Positions 42,453-49,963 of a stretch of 64,000 nt of DNA are shown piece after piece. Position 1 is the stretch's first letter. Every line of letters starts with the position of its first letter. The position numbers were made by a program, and so were the translations under genes. The stretch is from JAJTHC01 sp044358835. Lineage in GTDB: Bacteria > Cyanobacteriota > Vampirovibrionia > Vampirovibrionales > JAJTHC01. The stretch spans positions 62,001-126,000 of the forward strand of contig JBIKNF010000001.1 in NCBI GenBank assembly GCA_044358835.1, in the 5' to 3' direction. The notes below the pieces were generated by a model, which worked only from the letters and a program-made list of their open reading frames with translations, had not been told where the DNA came from and ran no database searches.

Positions 42453-43694
42453 CTATTTACGAGGACGCAAAAAGTCGGGTAAATCTAAAATACGACGCGC
42501 CGCATCCGCCATGCTTTGACTCCGGCTGGCGGGGTACTCCCCCCCCGCTGTGGTCGAAGAAAAGCTGGTTTGCGTCACCGTAGCACTGGCATAACCCGCC
42601 CCTACCGCAACAGGTTCTGGCACGGTATTACGACGCATAAAGCTTTCAAAAGGGCTTTGTACGCCTGAAGTGGTGGCTGCTTTCTGAGGTTCCGCATGGC
42701 TGCCGGTTAATTCAAAGCCTGTGGCAATCACGGTGATTTGAATTTCTCCGTGAAGTTTTTCATCAATCACAGAACCAAAAATGATGTTGGCTTCAGGATC
42801 CACGGCGTCATACACGATTTCAGCAGCTTCGTTGACTTCATGCAAGGTCATATCCGCCCCACCGGTGACGCTGAAAATCACGCCACTGGCGCCGTCAATC
42901 GTGGTTTCTAGCAACGGCGAATTTACCGCCATGCGAGCCGCTTCAAGCGCACGACCTTCACCCGTACCGCGGCCAATGCCCATAATGGCTGAACCCGATT
43001 GGTGCATAATGGCTTTCACATCCGCAAAATCGACGTTGATTAAACCGGGGATGGTGATAATATCTGAAATGCCTTGTACGCCACGCAGTAAGATGTCATC
43101 CGCCACGTGGAAGGCGTCTTGCATCGAAGTACGGCGTTCAACGACGTCGAGCAAGCGGTCGTTGGGAATGACAATCAACGTATCGACGTTTTCTTTCAGC
43201 GCTTCTAAGCCCTGATTGGCCTGTTGCAAGCGACGGCGCCCTTCAAAGCCAAAGGGCTTTGTGACGACACCCACGGTCAAAGCCCCTAAGTCACGAGCAA
43301 TGTCCGCCACCACGGCCGCAGCGCCTGTACCAGTGCCACCGCCCATGCCTGCGGTAATAAATACCATGTCCGCCCCTTCAATGGCAGCCGCAATGTCTTC
43401 ACGACTTTCTTCAGCGGCTTTTTGCCCGATGCTGGGGTTCCCGCCCGCGCCTAAGCCACGGGTGATTTTATTGCCAATTTGAAGGCGTTTTTCGGTTTTG
43501 GCCATTTGAAGCACTTGAGCATCGGTATTCAACACCCAAAACTCAACGCCCGTCATGCCTGTTTCAATCATGCGATTAACCGCATTGCCACCTGCACCAC
43601 CGACGCCCAATACCTTAATAACGGCACGAGAGTCTTTGACAAGTTCTAAGCGGGTTTGATGGGCTTCATATGCATTGTGATCTTCGTAGTTCAT
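42453..43694 (-). CDS. ftsZ: Cell division protein FtsZ
   Basis: Tubulin-like GTPase that forms the septal Z ring. About 413 aa. N-terminal IKVLGVGGAGGNAVNRM, the GTP signature GMGGGTGTGAAAVVADIARD, T4-T6 loops, IIPNDRLLDVV, T7 loop NVDFADVKAIM, and C-terminal ITVIATGFE are complete. The variable linker is followed by DAARRILDLPDFLRPRK, which resembles the conserved C-terminal peptide (D-x-P-x-FLR) that binds FtsA/SepF-type partners. The ATG at 43694 has AAGGA seven bases upstream; the longer frame to 43838 adds 48 non-homologous residues and is rejected. Confidence 0.96.
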   Translation of the reverse strand: MNYEDHNAYEAHQTRLELVKDSRAVIKVLGVGGAGGNAVNRMIETGMTGVEFWVLNTDAQVLQMAKTEKRLQIGNKITRGLGAGGNPSIGQKAAEESREDIAAAIEGADMVFITAGMGGGTGTGAAAVVADIARDLGALTVGVVTKPFGFEGRRRLQQANQGLEALKENVDTLIVIPNDRLLDVVERRTSMQDAFHVADDILLRGVQGISDIITIPGLINVDFADVKAIMHQSGSAIMGIGRGTGEGRALEAARMAVNSPLLETTIDGASGVIFSVTGGADMTLHEVNEAAEIVYDAVDPEANIIFGSVIDEKLHGEIQITVIATGFELTGSHAEPQKAATTSGVQSPFESFMRRNTVPEPVAVGAGYASATVTQTSFSSTTAGGEYPASRSQSMADAARRILDLPDFLRPRK

Positions 43695-43923
43695 GGGGGA
43701 TTCCTTCGCAAAAATAGGGGGATACAAGAGGGGCAGAGAATGGAGAAACAGAAGCTGTTCAACGCGGATGGGCCAAAGCACCTGCGGGGAGGCACTGGCC
43801 ACGCGAATCGTAAAACGCGGGGGGCTTCTTTGACTCAATCATAGCCGAAGTGAAGTGGCCTTGCACGATTTTTATGTGCATCGTTACAAAATGCAACAAT
43901 AGAATCACTATGTTGAAGGGTTA

Positions 43924-44136
43924 CTATGCTTGTTTGTTGTCTTCTTCAAGGGCGTCTTGAATGCTTTGAAAGCGCCCTTTGGCTTGATTCAACAAGGCTT
44001 GGCTGGCCTTAATGTGCCTAACTCCTTCTTCAAATAGCGTTAAGGATTCTTCCAGGGGCAAGGCGTCTTGGCGAAAGCGTTCAATAATGTCGTTTAAGGC
44101 GTGGGTGTGCTGGGTGAAGGTTTCCGAGGTGGACAT
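43924..44136 (-). CDS. xseB: Exodeoxyribonuclease VII small subunit
   Basis: A 70 aa, two-helix protein that wraps around the large XseA subunit of Exo VII, a single-strand DNA exonuclease. Family core: ALNDIIERFRQDALPLEESLTLFEEGVRHI, cut at 20 residues it reads RFRQDALPLEESLTLFEEG. Length is typical (70-80 aa). xseA is not in the window. It precedes ftsZ on the minus strand by about 230 bases. Confidence 0.9.
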   Translation of the reverse strand: MSTSETFTQHTHALNDIIERFRQDALPLEESLTLFEEGVRHIKASQALLNQAKGRFQSIQDALEEDNKQA

Positions 44137-44273
44137 GGGCTAACGTTCCCTGTGTTTTGTAACAGTATTGGTATAGTGTAGCATAAAATAAAGGGCTTGA
44201 AACGTTTATGCCCCTGTGTATGTTAAAAATGTACAGATGTAAGCATACAATTTAGGGAATGGGGACGACACGA

Positions 44274-44783
44274 ATGGGCATGAACATGAATCCAGCAGGA
44301 TCAGGATTAGGAGACAACTATAACGCACCCGTGGCTGGGGGGCAAAGCCTTCCCCCTGAAAAGAAGAAAGACGGCTTGCCTGCGGGGCAAATCGCCACAA
44401 CGGCGGTTGTGGGTGCTGGCACTTTGGGATTTACTCACTATAATCTTCAAAAAGAAAAAGCAGTGGCAGAGTTAATAAATGATTCTAATTCCGATGTTTC
44501 TGAAGTTTTGCTATTAGCTAAAAAAAGACTGGAGGAGCTAAAAAATAAGTTAGGTTTAAATTCTAATGAGCTTCTTGAAAAGAGAGTACTCGAAAAGGAA
44601 CTCAAGTATATAGATGGCGTGAAAGCTAAGGATTTTTCGAAGACATGGCTTCATTTTGGCAAAAACATCGGGTGGGCGGCGCTGGCCGCGGGGGCGACGG
44701 CCCTCATCTATGGGGGGATTCGTACCCTAGTAAACCGCAACAAACAACCGCCACCCACGGCGACACCTACCCCCACGGCGTAA
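44274..44783 (+). CDS. Hypothetical protein with two membrane segments and AT-rich coiled-coil centre
   Basis: About 169 aa, not recognised. A Gly/Asn/Met-rich N-terminus precedes one hydrophobic segment (IATTAVVGAGTLGFTHYNL), then a charged helical centre (LAKKRLEELKNKLGLNSNEL) with heptad-like Leu spacing, a second hydrophobic segment (IGWAALAAGATALIYGGI), and a basic Pro/Thr tail. The central coding stretch (about 44465-44640) is clearly AT-rich while both ends are GC-rich. ATG at 44274 is used because GGGG lies at suitable distance; 44259 is another in-frame ATG. Ends one base before the convergent kdsB stop. Confidence 0.65.
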   Translation: MGMNMNPAGSGLGDNYNAPVAGGQSLPPEKKKDGLPAGQIATTAVVGAGTLGFTHYNLQKEKAVAELINDSNSDVSEVLLLAKKRLEELKNKLGLNSNELLEKRVLEKELKYIDGVKAKDFSKTWLHFGKNIGWAALAAGATALIYGGIRTLVNRNKQPPPTATPTPTA

Positions 44784-44784
44784 G

Positions 44785-45654
44785 TTAGCGTTGAAGGAGT
44801 TGCGCCAAATCTTCAGGGGTGTCAACGCCCACAGGAGCGCTACTCACCACGCCGGCATAAATGCTCATACCTAAAGCTAAAGCTCGGAGCTGTTCAAGCT
44901 GTTCGGCACGTTCTAGGGCATCTTCGCCGGCTTGCACAAATTGTGCCAAAGCCTTGACTTTGTAGGCATAGACGCCAATATGCCGAAAATACGTGGTCGA
45001 ATCAGGCAGGCAATGCGCTTGTACATCAAGCCCATTTCGCAAAAAGGGAACGGGCAAACGGCTAAAATACAAGACTTTCCCTTGGGAGGTATACAAGGCT
45101 TTCACCCGATTCGTATTATTCAGTAAAGCCGTTGCTTCGGCTTGCGTTTGCGGCGCTTCTGACGAAAAATAAGGCGTCACCAGCGTCACAATGTCCGCCT
45201 CATCGGCATAGGCTTGCATGGCGTGAAGCAAGGTGTCGAGGTGTTCGGGGGAAATAAAAGGTTCGTCGCCTTGTAGGTTAATGACCCAATCATACGCATC
45301 AGGCGCGTCGTGGTGAATGGTTTGAAAAGCTTCCCAAATGCGGTCACTGCCTGACTGGTGATCCGCTCGCGTGAGCAGGGTGGGGGTTTCAAACGGCTTG
45401 AGCGCCTCCACAATGCGCGCATCATCGGTGGCCACCACATAGGTGCCTTGCCCCAAGCGACTTTCTTTGACCCGTTCCACCACGTGTTGCACCATGGGCA
45501 GGCCGTCAATCAGGGCCAAGGGTTTGCCGGGCAAGCGAGTAGAGCCATAACGCGCGGGAATTAACGTGGCCACACGCGTTAAATCAATCGGGGGGGCGGG
45601 GCTTGCGGGGTTTGTAACAACCGCTAAAGTTTCTAAATGGGGGGGTCGATACAC
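44785..45654 (-). CDS. kdsB: 3-deoxy-manno-octulosonate cytidylyltransferase
   Basis: Activates Kdo to CMP-Kdo for lipid A-core synthesis, evidence for an LPS-type outer membrane. After a ~28-residue Pro-rich N-terminal extension, the family start VATLIPARYGSTRLPGKPLA is followed by VVATDDARI, LTRADHQSGSDRIWEA, NLQGDEPFI, LYFSRLPVPF and YFRHIGVYAYK. C-terminal SAPVGVDTPEDLAQL is complete. 289 aa against ~250 in E. coli, the difference being the N-terminus, so the true start may be further in. Confidence 0.94.
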   Translation of the reverse strand: MYRPPHLETLAVVTNPASPAPPIDLTRVATLIPARYGSTRLPGKPLALIDGLPMVQHVVERVKESRLGQGTYVVATDDARIVEALKPFETPTLLTRADHQSGSDRIWEAFQTIHHDAPDAYDWVINLQGDEPFISPEHLDTLLHAMQAYADEADIVTLVTPYFSSEAPQTQAEATALLNNTNRVKALYTSQGKVLYFSRLPVPFLRNGLDVQAHCLPDSTTYFRHIGVYAYKVKALAQFVQAGEDALERAEQLEQLRALALGMSIYAGVVSSAPVGVDTPEDLAQLLQR

Positions 45655-46025
45655 GGTGTAGCTTTCCTTAATGGGGGTGAACGAAGAGTCAAGATGTTCT
45701 GCCCCTTTATTCTAATATAAAGGATCTTTTTTGTGAAACCTGCTTATTCCAACGCCGATGCCTCCTTTGGAGAAAGCCCTTCGCCGGCGTATTCGTTTTC
45801 TCTGCCCGTGGATTCAACTGCTATGGTGTTCCCTAAAAATAGGCGCTACCATGGGTTGCGTCTTGAAAATGGCTTGTGGATCAAATGGGTACCCAGTCCT
45901 GCTTTGGCCAAGTGGAAAAGCACCCCAATGGAGACGTAGATCTGGCACATGGGCCACGCAGTAGTGACTTTCTCGCATATTAGTGTTTTAATAAATATCG
46001 TCATCACTAATGTTGTGAGGTTTCT
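45655..46025. other. Region between kdsB and ftsE
   Basis: A 371-base divergent region. It contains one possible small gene (45733-45939, listed separately) and, before ftsE, an inverted repeat ATTAGTG/CACTAAT with a 20-base gap at about 45978-46012, which may be an operator or part of the ftsE leader. Confidence 0.4.
45733..45939 (+). CDS. Possible small protein (68 aa), unknown
   Basis: Begins with GTG and has AAAGGAT at suitable distance, with an AT-rich TAATATAAA promoter-like patch just ahead. Codon choice in the second half (YHGLRLENGLWIKWVPSPAL) resembles the neighbouring genes, which supports real coding. No family or motif recognised. A competing frame starting at 45758 covers the same bases, so the call is tentative. 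Confidence 0.4.
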   Translation: MKPAYSNADASFGESPSPAYSFSLPVDSTAMVFPKNRRYHGLRLENGLWIKWVPSPALAKWKSTPMET

Positions 46026-46703
46026 ATGATCGAGTTTACCGAAGTCACCAAACGCTATGGCAATCAAGACGCCTTGCGTGATATTAATTTCACCATAGAA
46101 TCTGGGGAGTTTGTCTTTTTGGTTGGGCCGTCTGGGGCGGGTAAATCCACCATTATGAAGTTGATTTATCGCGAAGAACGTGCCACCGAAGGCATGGTCA
46201 CGGTTGATGGCATTGACATTTCCACGCTCAAAGATTCACAAGTGCCGTTGCTGCGCCGTCGCTTAGGGGTAGTGTTTCAAGATTTTAAATTATTGCCTCG
46301 CCACACGGCTTTTGACAATGTGGCCTATTTCTTACGCGCCTTGGGAACACCTCCCAATGAAGTGCGGCGTCGGGTGATTGGGGCGCTAAAAGTGGTGGGC
46401 TTAATTGACAAAGTCGACGCTGTGCCTGAAGAACTTTCAGGCGGAGAACAACAGCGGGTGGGTATTGCTCGTGCGATTGTGAATGGCCCCAACTTGGTGA
46501 TTGCCGATGAGCCTACAGGGAATTTGGATCCGCAAAGTTCTGAAGAGGTGATGAATTTGTTGCTTCAAATCAATCAACGAGGCACCACCGTTTTAGTAAG
46601 CACCCACAACTTGGCTTTGGTCGAACAACTGCAAAAACGCGTCATTGCCATAGAAGCGGGGCAAGTCGTCGCAGATGGTGTCTTTCAAAGCAGTGTGCCT
46701 TAA
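46026..46703 (+). CDS. ftsE: Cell division ATP-binding protein FtsE
   Basis: ABC ATPase that with FtsX activates septal peptidoglycan hydrolases. A 225 aa protein with MIEFTEVTKRYGN, Walker A VGPSGAGKSTIMKLIYREE (typical of FtsE), Q loop VVFQDFKLLPRHTAFDNVAY, signature LSGGEQQRVGIARAIV, Walker B LVIADEPTGNLDP and the H-loop VLVSTHN. Directly followed by ftsX with 36 bases between. First gene of a long plus-strand run. Confidence 0.96.
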   Translation: MIEFTEVTKRYGNQDALRDINFTIESGEFVFLVGPSGAGKSTIMKLIYREERATEGMVTVDGIDISTLKDSQVPLLRRRLGVVFQDFKLLPRHTAFDNVAYFLRALGTPPNEVRRRVIGALKVVGLIDKVDAVPEELSGGEQQRVGIARAIVNGPNLVIADEPTGNLDPQSSEEVMNLLLQINQRGTTVLVSTHNLALVEQLQKRVIAIEAGQVVADGVFQSSVP

Positions 46704-46739
46704 AGGCGCAGGCCTTGTATAGAATGGAAATTGTTTAAC

Positions 46740-47624
46740 ATGTTTAGTGTCTCTTCTTTTTTTAATGCCTTTGCCAAAGATTTACGCATCGGTCAGCGAA
46801 TTATTATTGAAACCTTTGGGGGCTTTCGCCGCAGTGGGTGGATGAATCTGATTATTTTGGTCACGATGACGAGTATTCTGAGTATTTTTGGGGCGTTGAC
46901 GTTACTGACCATAGATTCTCAACATTTGGTGGACAAATGGGGGGGAGAAGTGGCCATTAGTGTGTACCTCAAAGATTCAGCCAATTTAGCGGATATGGAA
47001 CCTGATTTAAGAGATTTGCCCCATGTTATTAAAGCGGAATCTATTTCCAAAGAAGAGTCTTGGCAAGATTACATGCATGATCAGCTCGATCTGCCTGACA
47101 TCCCAAACCCTTTACCAGACACCATTCGCCTTGAAATCGATTCGCCCGCCAACGTGTTAAGCACCATTAAACTCGTTAAAGGCATGGCTGAAGTTGAAGA
47201 AGTGCGCTACCCCTATGAGTTTTTAAAGCAAATTCGTCAATTGGCGCAAGGGGTGTCTATTTTTGGCATGCTCTTTACGATTTTCTTAGGAGTGTTAACG
47301 CTCTTTATTATTTCGAACACCTTAAGCTTGTTAATTCAAGCCCGACGTCAAGAAATTGAAATTTTACGTATGATGGGCGTTTCCAACTGGTATATTCGTA
47401 TGCCCTTCTTTTTACAGGGTTCCTTGTATGGATTGGCAGGGGCCTTATTGGCCTATACGCCCGTGGCGAGTTTTCAGTTTTTTGTTCGCAGTGTATTAAG
47501 CTTCTTTCAATGGGACACCAACGGACAGAACTTGTATTTCGTGGCGGGGTTAATGGTGATTATTGGTACATTGGTTGGAGGAATTGGGGCTTCAAATTCC
47601 ATGAAGAAGTATTTAAACGTTTAA
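46740..47624 (+). CDS. ftsX: Cell division protein FtsX
   Basis: Membrane partner of FtsE. About 294 aa with four membrane segments: the first (NLIILVTMTSILSIFGALTL) precedes a periplasmic domain (~55-155) with VAISVYLKDSANL and the FtsX-specific KEESWQDYM; the last three include GMLFTIFLGVLTLFIISNTL and a conserved IEILRMMGVSNWYIRMPFF coupling region. ATG at 46740 is preferred to the TTG at 46731. Stoichiometric partner of ftsE immediately upstream. Confidence 0.94.
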   Translation: MFSVSSFFNAFAKDLRIGQRIIIETFGGFRRSGWMNLIILVTMTSILSIFGALTLLTIDSQHLVDKWGGEVAISVYLKDSANLADMEPDLRDLPHVIKAESISKEESWQDYMHDQLDLPDIPNPLPDTIRLEIDSPANVLSTIKLVKGMAEVEEVRYPYEFLKQIRQLAQGVSIFGMLFTIFLGVLTLFIISNTLSLLIQARRQEIEILRMMGVSNWYIRMPFFLQGSLYGLAGALLAYTPVASFQFFVRSVLSFFQWDTNGQNLYFVAGLMVIIGTLVGGIGASNSMKKYLNV

Positions 47625-47691
47625 ACTAATAAGTAGCGATTTATATAGAACCTCATCCATCAAGCTAAACTCATGGAGATGCCTTAAGCTC

Positions 47692-48075
47692 ATGAATACT
47701 TTAGAAAGTTTAAACACCCATTTTTTTAATGTGTACTACTTAGATTCTCAAACCTTGGCCGTTGCCTTAACCGTTCGTAGCTTAGAAGCCAGTAATGGAC
47801 AAGCCGTTAAAGCTCATATTGTGCAGTTGCTCGAAGTGCATCAGCTTAAAAACGTGATTATTGACATTGCCCAAATTAAAAGTTTAGACAGCTTTGGCTT
47901 GGCTTCGATTATTTCGATTTACAAGCATTGTGCCAAACAAGGGGGTAACATTGCTCTAGCCCAGCCCACTTCAGTAGTATTGCAGTTATTTGAAGTCACG
48001 CGTATTTCAAAAATGATTAACTTGTTTGACACGCCCCAAGAAGCCAACGACTTCTTTTCAATTGAAATGCCTTAG
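47692..48075 (+). CDS. STAS-domain anti-sigma factor antagonist-like protein
   Basis: A 127 aa single STAS domain of the SpoIIAA/RsbV type. The core KNVIIDIAQIKSLDSFGLAS contains the D-S-x-G-L motif with the phosphorylatable Ser, then IISIYKHCAKQGGNIALAQP and VLQLFEVTRISKMINLFDT. Such proteins are phosphorylated by an anti-sigma kinase and switch partner binding. No kinase or PP2C phosphatase gene is near. It follows ftsX by 67 bases and may couple division genes to a signalling switch, which is inference. Confidence 0.88.
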   Translation: MNTLESLNTHFFNVYYLDSQTLAVALTVRSLEASNGQAVKAHIVQLLEVHQLKNVIIDIAQIKSLDSFGLASIISIYKHCAKQGGNIALAQPTSVVLQLFEVTRISKMINLFDTPQEANDFFSIEMP

Positions 48076-48183
48076 CCCCAAGAAGCCTGTTAATGCTTAC
48101 ACTACAGGCAGGCCACTGACGTTTTTACCATTCTATGCTAAAATAAACAATCAATGTTCAACTCATTTATAAAGGGACTTTCC

Positions 48184-49077
48184 ATGTCTACGACTCACAC
48201 CAACCCTGAAACCCAAGAGATCCCCTCCAATCTCTATAAAGTCAAAGATCCTTTAATCGCCAAGGTGTTAAAAAATGAAGTCATCACCAAAGCAGGTTCG
48301 CCGAATGAAGTGCGTCACATCCAGATTGATTTAGAAGGATCTGCCTACCGTTATGTGGATGGTCAAAGCTTAGGGGTGCTGGCTGAAGGCACGGATGCGG
48401 AGGGAAAGCCTCATAAACTGCGCCTCTATTCCATTGCCTCGCCTCATTGTGGAGATGATGGCGAGAGTAAAACCGTTAGCATTTGCGTTAAACGAGTCTT
48501 GTTCACCGCTGAAGACGGCACGCTAGTCAAAGGGGTTTGTTCCAATTACCTCGGCGATTTAAAGGTGGGAGACGACGTAAAAGTCACCGGCCCTGTCGGC
48601 AAATCTTTCTTATTACCCACCACCGCTAATGCCAATTTAATTATGGTGGCCACAGGCACGGGCATTGCTCCATTTCGGGCGTTTTTACAAACCCGTTACG
48701 GCCAGCGTGTTCATGAAACAGGGCAAACACACTTGTTTTTTGGCGCCCAATACAGTAGCGATTACTTGTATGAAGAAGAGCTTAAAGGCTTTGAAGCCAC
48801 GCATCAAAGCTTTCATTTACACACGGCCTTTAGTCGTGAACAGCAAAACGCGCAAGGGCAACGCCTGTATGTACAGCACTTGTTGTTTGAAAATCGCCAC
48901 ACGATTTTCAAGCTCTTACAAGAACCCCAAACCTATTTCTACATTTGCGGGTTGCGTGGGATGGAAGACGGCATTTTAAGTTCCCTAGAACAAGCCGGTC
49001 AAGAACAAGGTGTCGACTGGTCTGCGTTGTACGAACAGTTGAAAGCTGAAAAACGCTGGCACATTGAAGTGTACTAA
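48184..49077 (+). CDS. petH: Ferredoxin-NADP+ reductase, plant/cyanobacterial type
   Basis: FAD enzyme moving electrons between ferredoxin/flavodoxin and NADP(H). About 297 aa. FAD domain: KLRLYSIASPH and KGVCSNYLGDLKVGDDVKVTG; NADP domain: MVATGTGIAPFRAFL, the YICGLRGMEDGI block; the C-terminal Tyr of KRWHIEVY stacks on the flavin in this subclass. No CpcD-like phycobilisome linker domain is present. AAAGGGAC eight bases ahead supports ATG 48184. In a non-photosynthetic cell it would run in the NADPH-to-ferredoxin direction. The petH symbol follows the family, not proof of photosynthetic use. Confidence 0.92.
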   Translation: MSTTHTNPETQEIPSNLYKVKDPLIAKVLKNEVITKAGSPNEVRHIQIDLEGSAYRYVDGQSLGVLAEGTDAEGKPHKLRLYSIASPHCGDDGESKTVSICVKRVLFTAEDGTLVKGVCSNYLGDLKVGDDVKVTGPVGKSFLLPTTANANLIMVATGTGIAPFRAFLQTRYGQRVHETGQTHLFFGAQYSSDYLYEEELKGFEATHQSFHLHTAFSREQQNAQGQRLYVQHLLFENRHTIFKLLQEPQTYFYICGLRGMEDGILSSLEQAGQEQGVDWSALYEQLKAEKRWHIEVY

Positions 49078-49160
49078 ATACAAAGGTACGCCACTCTTCC
49101 CTTCTTTTTCTCTACTTAACTAGCCTTTGCGACGTGTTTTTTTATGAGACAATAGCTCTT

Positions 49161-49928
49161 ATGAAAACACTCACCCTTTTGCATCTTTACCCAAATGAAA
49201 TGAACCTTTATGGGGATCGTGGTAATGTGCTGGCCTTATTCCGCCAACTGCATTTGCGAAACGTCGAACTCAAGGTCGTTCATGCCAGCTTAGGCGCCTG
49301 GCAAAGCACCTATAACGACGCAGATATTATTTTTATGGGCGGGGGTCAAGATGCTCAACAAAGCACTGTCGTAGAAGACTTACACCGCCATAAAGCCGAT
49401 GCCCTTCGTCAGCTGGCCCACGAAGAGGTCACTTTTTTAACCATTTGTGGGGGCTTTCAGTTTTTAGGGCATTATTACAAGCCTCACAACGGCCCAGAAC
49501 TACGAGGCTTAAGCCTGTTGGATCTTTACACCGTTGCGGGGCAAGAACGCTTTATTGGCAATGTGGTGTTAGAATCTACCTTAACAGGGCCCGCCAAAAC
49601 GCTGGTAGGCTTTGAAAATCATAGTGGCTTAACCACCTTAGGGCAAGGTGTCCAACCTTTGGGAAAAGTCTTGATTGGCAAGGGCAATAACGGACAAGAC
49701 CAGCAAGAAGGGGCAGTGCAAGGCACCTTGATGGGTACCTACTTGCATGGATCTTTACTGCCAAAGAATGAATGGCTCAGCGTGCATTTACTGAACCAAG
49801 CATGGCAACGCCAGCATGGGGAACCCTTGCCCGCGTTGATTGAGCCTCTCCCACAAGTGGAGGAATCTTTCGCAAAAAAAGCCCACCAAGAAGCCCTGCT
49901 GGTAGCCAAAAGCAAAGAAAACCGCTAA
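49161..49928 (+). CDS. Type 1 glutamine amidotransferase, GatD/CobQ-like
   Basis: About 255 aa. The class I amidotransferase triad is visible: TICGGFQFLG (nucleophile Cys) and GTYLHGSLLPKN (His). The N-terminus LLHLYPNEMNLYGDRGN, and FMGGGQDAQQ, are characteristic of GatD, which supplies ammonia to MurT for amidation of lipid II glutamate. murT is normally adjacent to gatD but is not here, so the partner must be elsewhere or the enzyme serves another acceptor. ATG at 49161 is preferred; a GTG at 49134 would add nine residues. Confidence 0.82.
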   Translation: MKTLTLLHLYPNEMNLYGDRGNVLALFRQLHLRNVELKVVHASLGAWQSTYNDADIIFMGGGQDAQQSTVVEDLHRHKADALRQLAHEEVTFLTICGGFQFLGHYYKPHNGPELRGLSLLDLYTVAGQERFIGNVVLESTLTGPAKTLVGFENHSGLTTLGQGVQPLGKVLIGKGNNGQDQQEGAVQGTLMGTYLHGSLLPKNEWLSVHLLNQAWQRQHGEPLPALIEPLPQVEESFAKKAHQEALLVAKSKENR

Positions 49929-49963
49929 ACTAAACCTACACCCACGATGCCTTGGAGCCGTCT

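Noticed and set aside
43695..43838. N-terminal extension of FtsZ (48 residues)
   Set aside because: The extension is unlike FtsZ and lacks a ribosome site, whereas AAGGA precedes the ATG at 43694.
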